The notes below the pieces were generated by a model. That model was given only the letters and a program-made list of their open reading frames with translations, ran no database searches and was not told where the DNA came from. From Choricystis sp. odSpoLacu1 (lineage: Eukaryota; Chlorophyta; Trebouxiophyceae), in the NCBI GenBank assembly GCA_958009055.1, contig OY253649.1:1116001-1180000 (forward strand): a DNA stretch of 64,000 bases, written 5' to 3'. This document shows positions 62,685 to 64,000 of the stretch, piece after piece; the stretch's first letter is position 1, and every line of letters begins with the position of its first letter. The position numbers and the translations under genes were made by a program.

Positions 62685-63041
62685 GGGGAAGGGAGCGCGA
62701 GGAACAGGGGGGAGAGAGTCGCCGCCGCAGAGAGACGGTTGATGTGACGGCGTGGGGGGTGGCGCGTCCGTGTGCCAACCGCACACAGCGTCCCCTGCAA
62801 CGGACACAGAAGCACGCTTGTGCCCTGTGCGCGCGAGGGAAACACACACCCGTCCAAAAGTTGTGACCAAAAAACACAACCAAGAGCGCAGAGAACGCGG
62901 AAATTCACTTTCCGGTGCAGCTAAAAGCTGCCGCCTCCTGGCCGCCTCTTGGCGCTTGGCTGACGCGTTGCGCGTGCTGCACGCTCCTGTGTCTGAGCCA
63001 CACACACACACGCACACGCGTGGCCACAACACAAAACCCCA
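62685..63041. promoter_or_regulatory. Bidirectional promoter region SF3A1 / NDUFAF2
   Basis: These 357 bp lie between divergent starts. A (CA)n block occurs at 62998-63010. No other element was recognised. Confidence 0.5.
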
Positions 63042-63482
63042 ATGCGCCCCTCCCTCCTAACCCGCGTCCTGTCCGCGGTCGGCCTGCGCCGCCGCGTGTG
63101 CGTGGGGGGGGACGTGCACGGCAACCTGTACTACGCGTGGTCGGAGCCGGGGGATGAACCGGGAGACCCGCCGCGCGAGCGGCGCGAGGTGGCCCCCCCC
63201 TCCAAAACGCCCCACCTGTTTGACGCGCGCACCGTGCCGCCCGAGTGGGCGGCCTGGTTGAGGCGGACACGGGCGACGCCGCCGTCTCCTGAAGAAGTGG
63301 CCGCCAATGAAGCGAGGCGGGAGAGGACGCGGGCGCTGGCGGCGGTGGTGGACGAGAGAGCGGCGGCCGCGCGCGCGGCGCGCGCGGCGCTGGAGGCGGC
63401 TGACGGGGCGGACCGAGGGCCGGCGCCGTTGCTGGATGCCTCGTTTGAGCCGGCAGCGTGGACCCCCGGGGACAAGAAGTAG
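63042..63482 (+). CDS. NDUFAF2: Complex I assembly factor NDUFAF2 (B17.2L) homologue
   Basis: A single exon of 146 residues. It opens MRPSLLTRVLSAVGLRRRVC then VGGDVHGNLYYAWSEPGDEP, with the B17.2 family's GxDxxGNxYY signature. It continues with ERREVAPP, DARTVPPEWAAWLRRTRATP and PSPEEVAANEARRERTR, matching the PPEWxxWLxxxRxxPPT pattern of NDUFAF2. This protein assists assembly of mitochondrial complex I. NDUFA12 (B17.2) is related; the C-terminal helix favours NDUFAF2. A TGTAA at 63510-63514 follows. Confidence 0.85.
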   Translation: MRPSLLTRVLSAVGLRRRVCVGGDVHGNLYYAWSEPGDEPGDPPRERREVAPPSKTPHLFDARTVPPEWAAWLRRTRATPPSPEEVAANEARRERTRALAAVVDERAAAARAARAALEAADGADRGPAPLLDASFEPAAWTPGDKK

Positions 63483-63509
63483 AAGTGACCGTTGGGTTAG
63501 AGAGGGTCC

Positions 63510-63514
63510 TGTAA
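63510..63514 (+). terminator. Candidate TGTAA polyadenylation signal of NDUFAF2
   Basis: TGTAA, 28 bases after the stop codon, just before the stop of the convergent glycosyltransferase gene. Confidence 0.45.
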
Positions 63515-63529
63515 AAACACTACAAAAAA

Positions 63530-64000
63530 TCATGCTGCCTCCACCTTGCCTTGCGCCGTCTCCTTGAGCTCGATCCAGCGAGAGAAGTACTCGGTGGCCC
63601 GTGTCCCTGCCGCCCACAGCGCGGCCCCCGCAAAGTCGCGGCTGCGCGAGACGGGCAGCGCATCGGCCGCGGAGGCGACCGCAGCCACAACGCGAGGCGC
63701 CCCCCCCACGCACAGCGCGTCGTGCAGGCCGTACCCCGCGCCCTGTGCGGCGTGCCAGGCGGCGTCATCGGTGGCCAGGCGGAGAGCGGAGGCCGTGATG
63801 TCAGCGGGCGTGACACAGTCGCTGGCGCCGCCCCAACCCTTCACAGCGTGCAACGCAGTCGGTGGCGGCACAGCACCTGTGGTGCCATCCTCCAACTGCT
63901 GCCAGTCCTCCACTCTCAGCCCCTCGCTGCCGATGGGCGTCGTCACGGCGGGCGTGCCGCGGCGCCAGGCGTCGATGAGCTTGCCTTTGAGCCCAGCGCC
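63530..64000 (-). CDS. Glycosyltransferase-like protein, C-terminal part (runs off the window)
   Basis: The open frame enters from the right edge in phase (GGC at 63998-64000) and ends at 63530, giving 156 residues. It contains LIDAWRRGTPAVTTPIGSEG, the GT-B donor-site pattern (GxPVVxTxxGxEGL) of family 4 glycosyltransferases and similar proteins. After it come ASALRLATDDAAWHAAQGAG and a tail with RDFAGAALWAAGTRATEYFS. The N-terminal acceptor domain lies outside the window, so the substrate is unknown. The window ends at 64000, not the gene. Confidence 0.65.
   Translation of the reverse strand, partial: GAGLKGKLIDAWRRGTPAVTTPIGSEGLRVEDWQQLEDGTTGAVPPPTALHAVKGWGGASDCVTPADITASALRLATDDAAWHAAQGAGYGLHDALCVGGAPRVVAAVASAADALPVSRSRDFAGAALWAAGTRATEYFSRWIELKETAQGKVEAA

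Noticed and set aside
1..64000. Transposon, viral or horizontally transferred island
   Set aside because: Composition and intron style are uniform over the window, and no transposase, integrase, reverse transcriptase or capsid-like ORF was seen.

Overview
This window is nuclear DNA from a GC-rich, gene-dense green alga (chlorophyte-type). Supporting signs are spliceosomal GT-AG introns, several proteins with plastid-type transit peptides, and gene families tied to green-type plastids: the form-I Rubisco assembly factor RAF1, plastid ribosomal protein PSRP6/cL38, a RETICULATA-related envelope protein, and a TPM-domain protein of the TLP18.3/Psb32 kind. Candidate TGTAA poly(A) signals, typical of chlorophytes, follow several genes. 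I do not assign a genus. No rRNA, tRNA, transposon, CRISPR array, virus or other mobile DNA was recognised.

I model 39 protein-coding genes on both strands, most with one to five short introns near the 5' end. Left part (1-10 kb): end of an upstream gene, a GNAT acetyltransferase, ascorbate peroxidase, a TPM-domain plastid protein, then a ribosome-biogenesis cluster (RRP15, FCF1, MRD1) with an RNase kappa homologue. 10-26 kb: glycine-cleavage H protein, PRP5/DDX46 helicase, a ubiquitin-like/LRR protein, an ariadne RBR ubiquitin ligase, an 8-TM protein of unknown function, a ZIP9-like transporter, an RlmH-like rRNA methyltransferase, a small ORF overlapping a RETICULATA-related gene, and cytochrome b5. 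26-45 kb: IGP dehydratase (histidine), SMC3 cohesin, RLP24, METTL13-like methyltransferase, PPC synthetase (CoA), RAF1, carbamoyl-phosphate synthase small subunit, IMP 5'-nucleotidase ISN1, and phosphoacetylglucosamine mutase. 45-64 kb: plastid transketolase, sterol C14-reductase, several unknown plastid or membrane proteins, an acidic nuclear-type protein, PSRP6, a long-chain acyl-CoA synthetase, SF3A1, NDUFAF2, and a glycosyltransferase running off the right edge.

The genes are ordinary housekeeping functions: ribosome assembly (RRP15, FCF1, MRD1, RLP24), U2 snRNP (PRP5, SF3A1), plastid biology and central metabolism. Many neighbours are divergent and share 120-520 bp promoters; convergent partners often end within 60-200 bp of each other.

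Most noteworthy: (i) reading frames of MRD1, SMC3, the sterol reductase and perhaps one plastid gene break exactly at C/G homopolymers or CG runs, which looks like consensus error; (ii) introns begin G/GT-rich and end C/CA-rich, so their two ends are complementary; (iii) an ATGA-overlapping ORF pair suggests a dicistronic mRNA; (iv) an ascorbate peroxidase with an N-terminal MGACMS acylation-type motif; (v) a GC-AG intron, a 20-bp intronic hairpin, a 20-bp palindrome and a terminator-like hairpin. Exon coordinates come from splice consensus, phase and family similarity recalled from memory; no database search was run.
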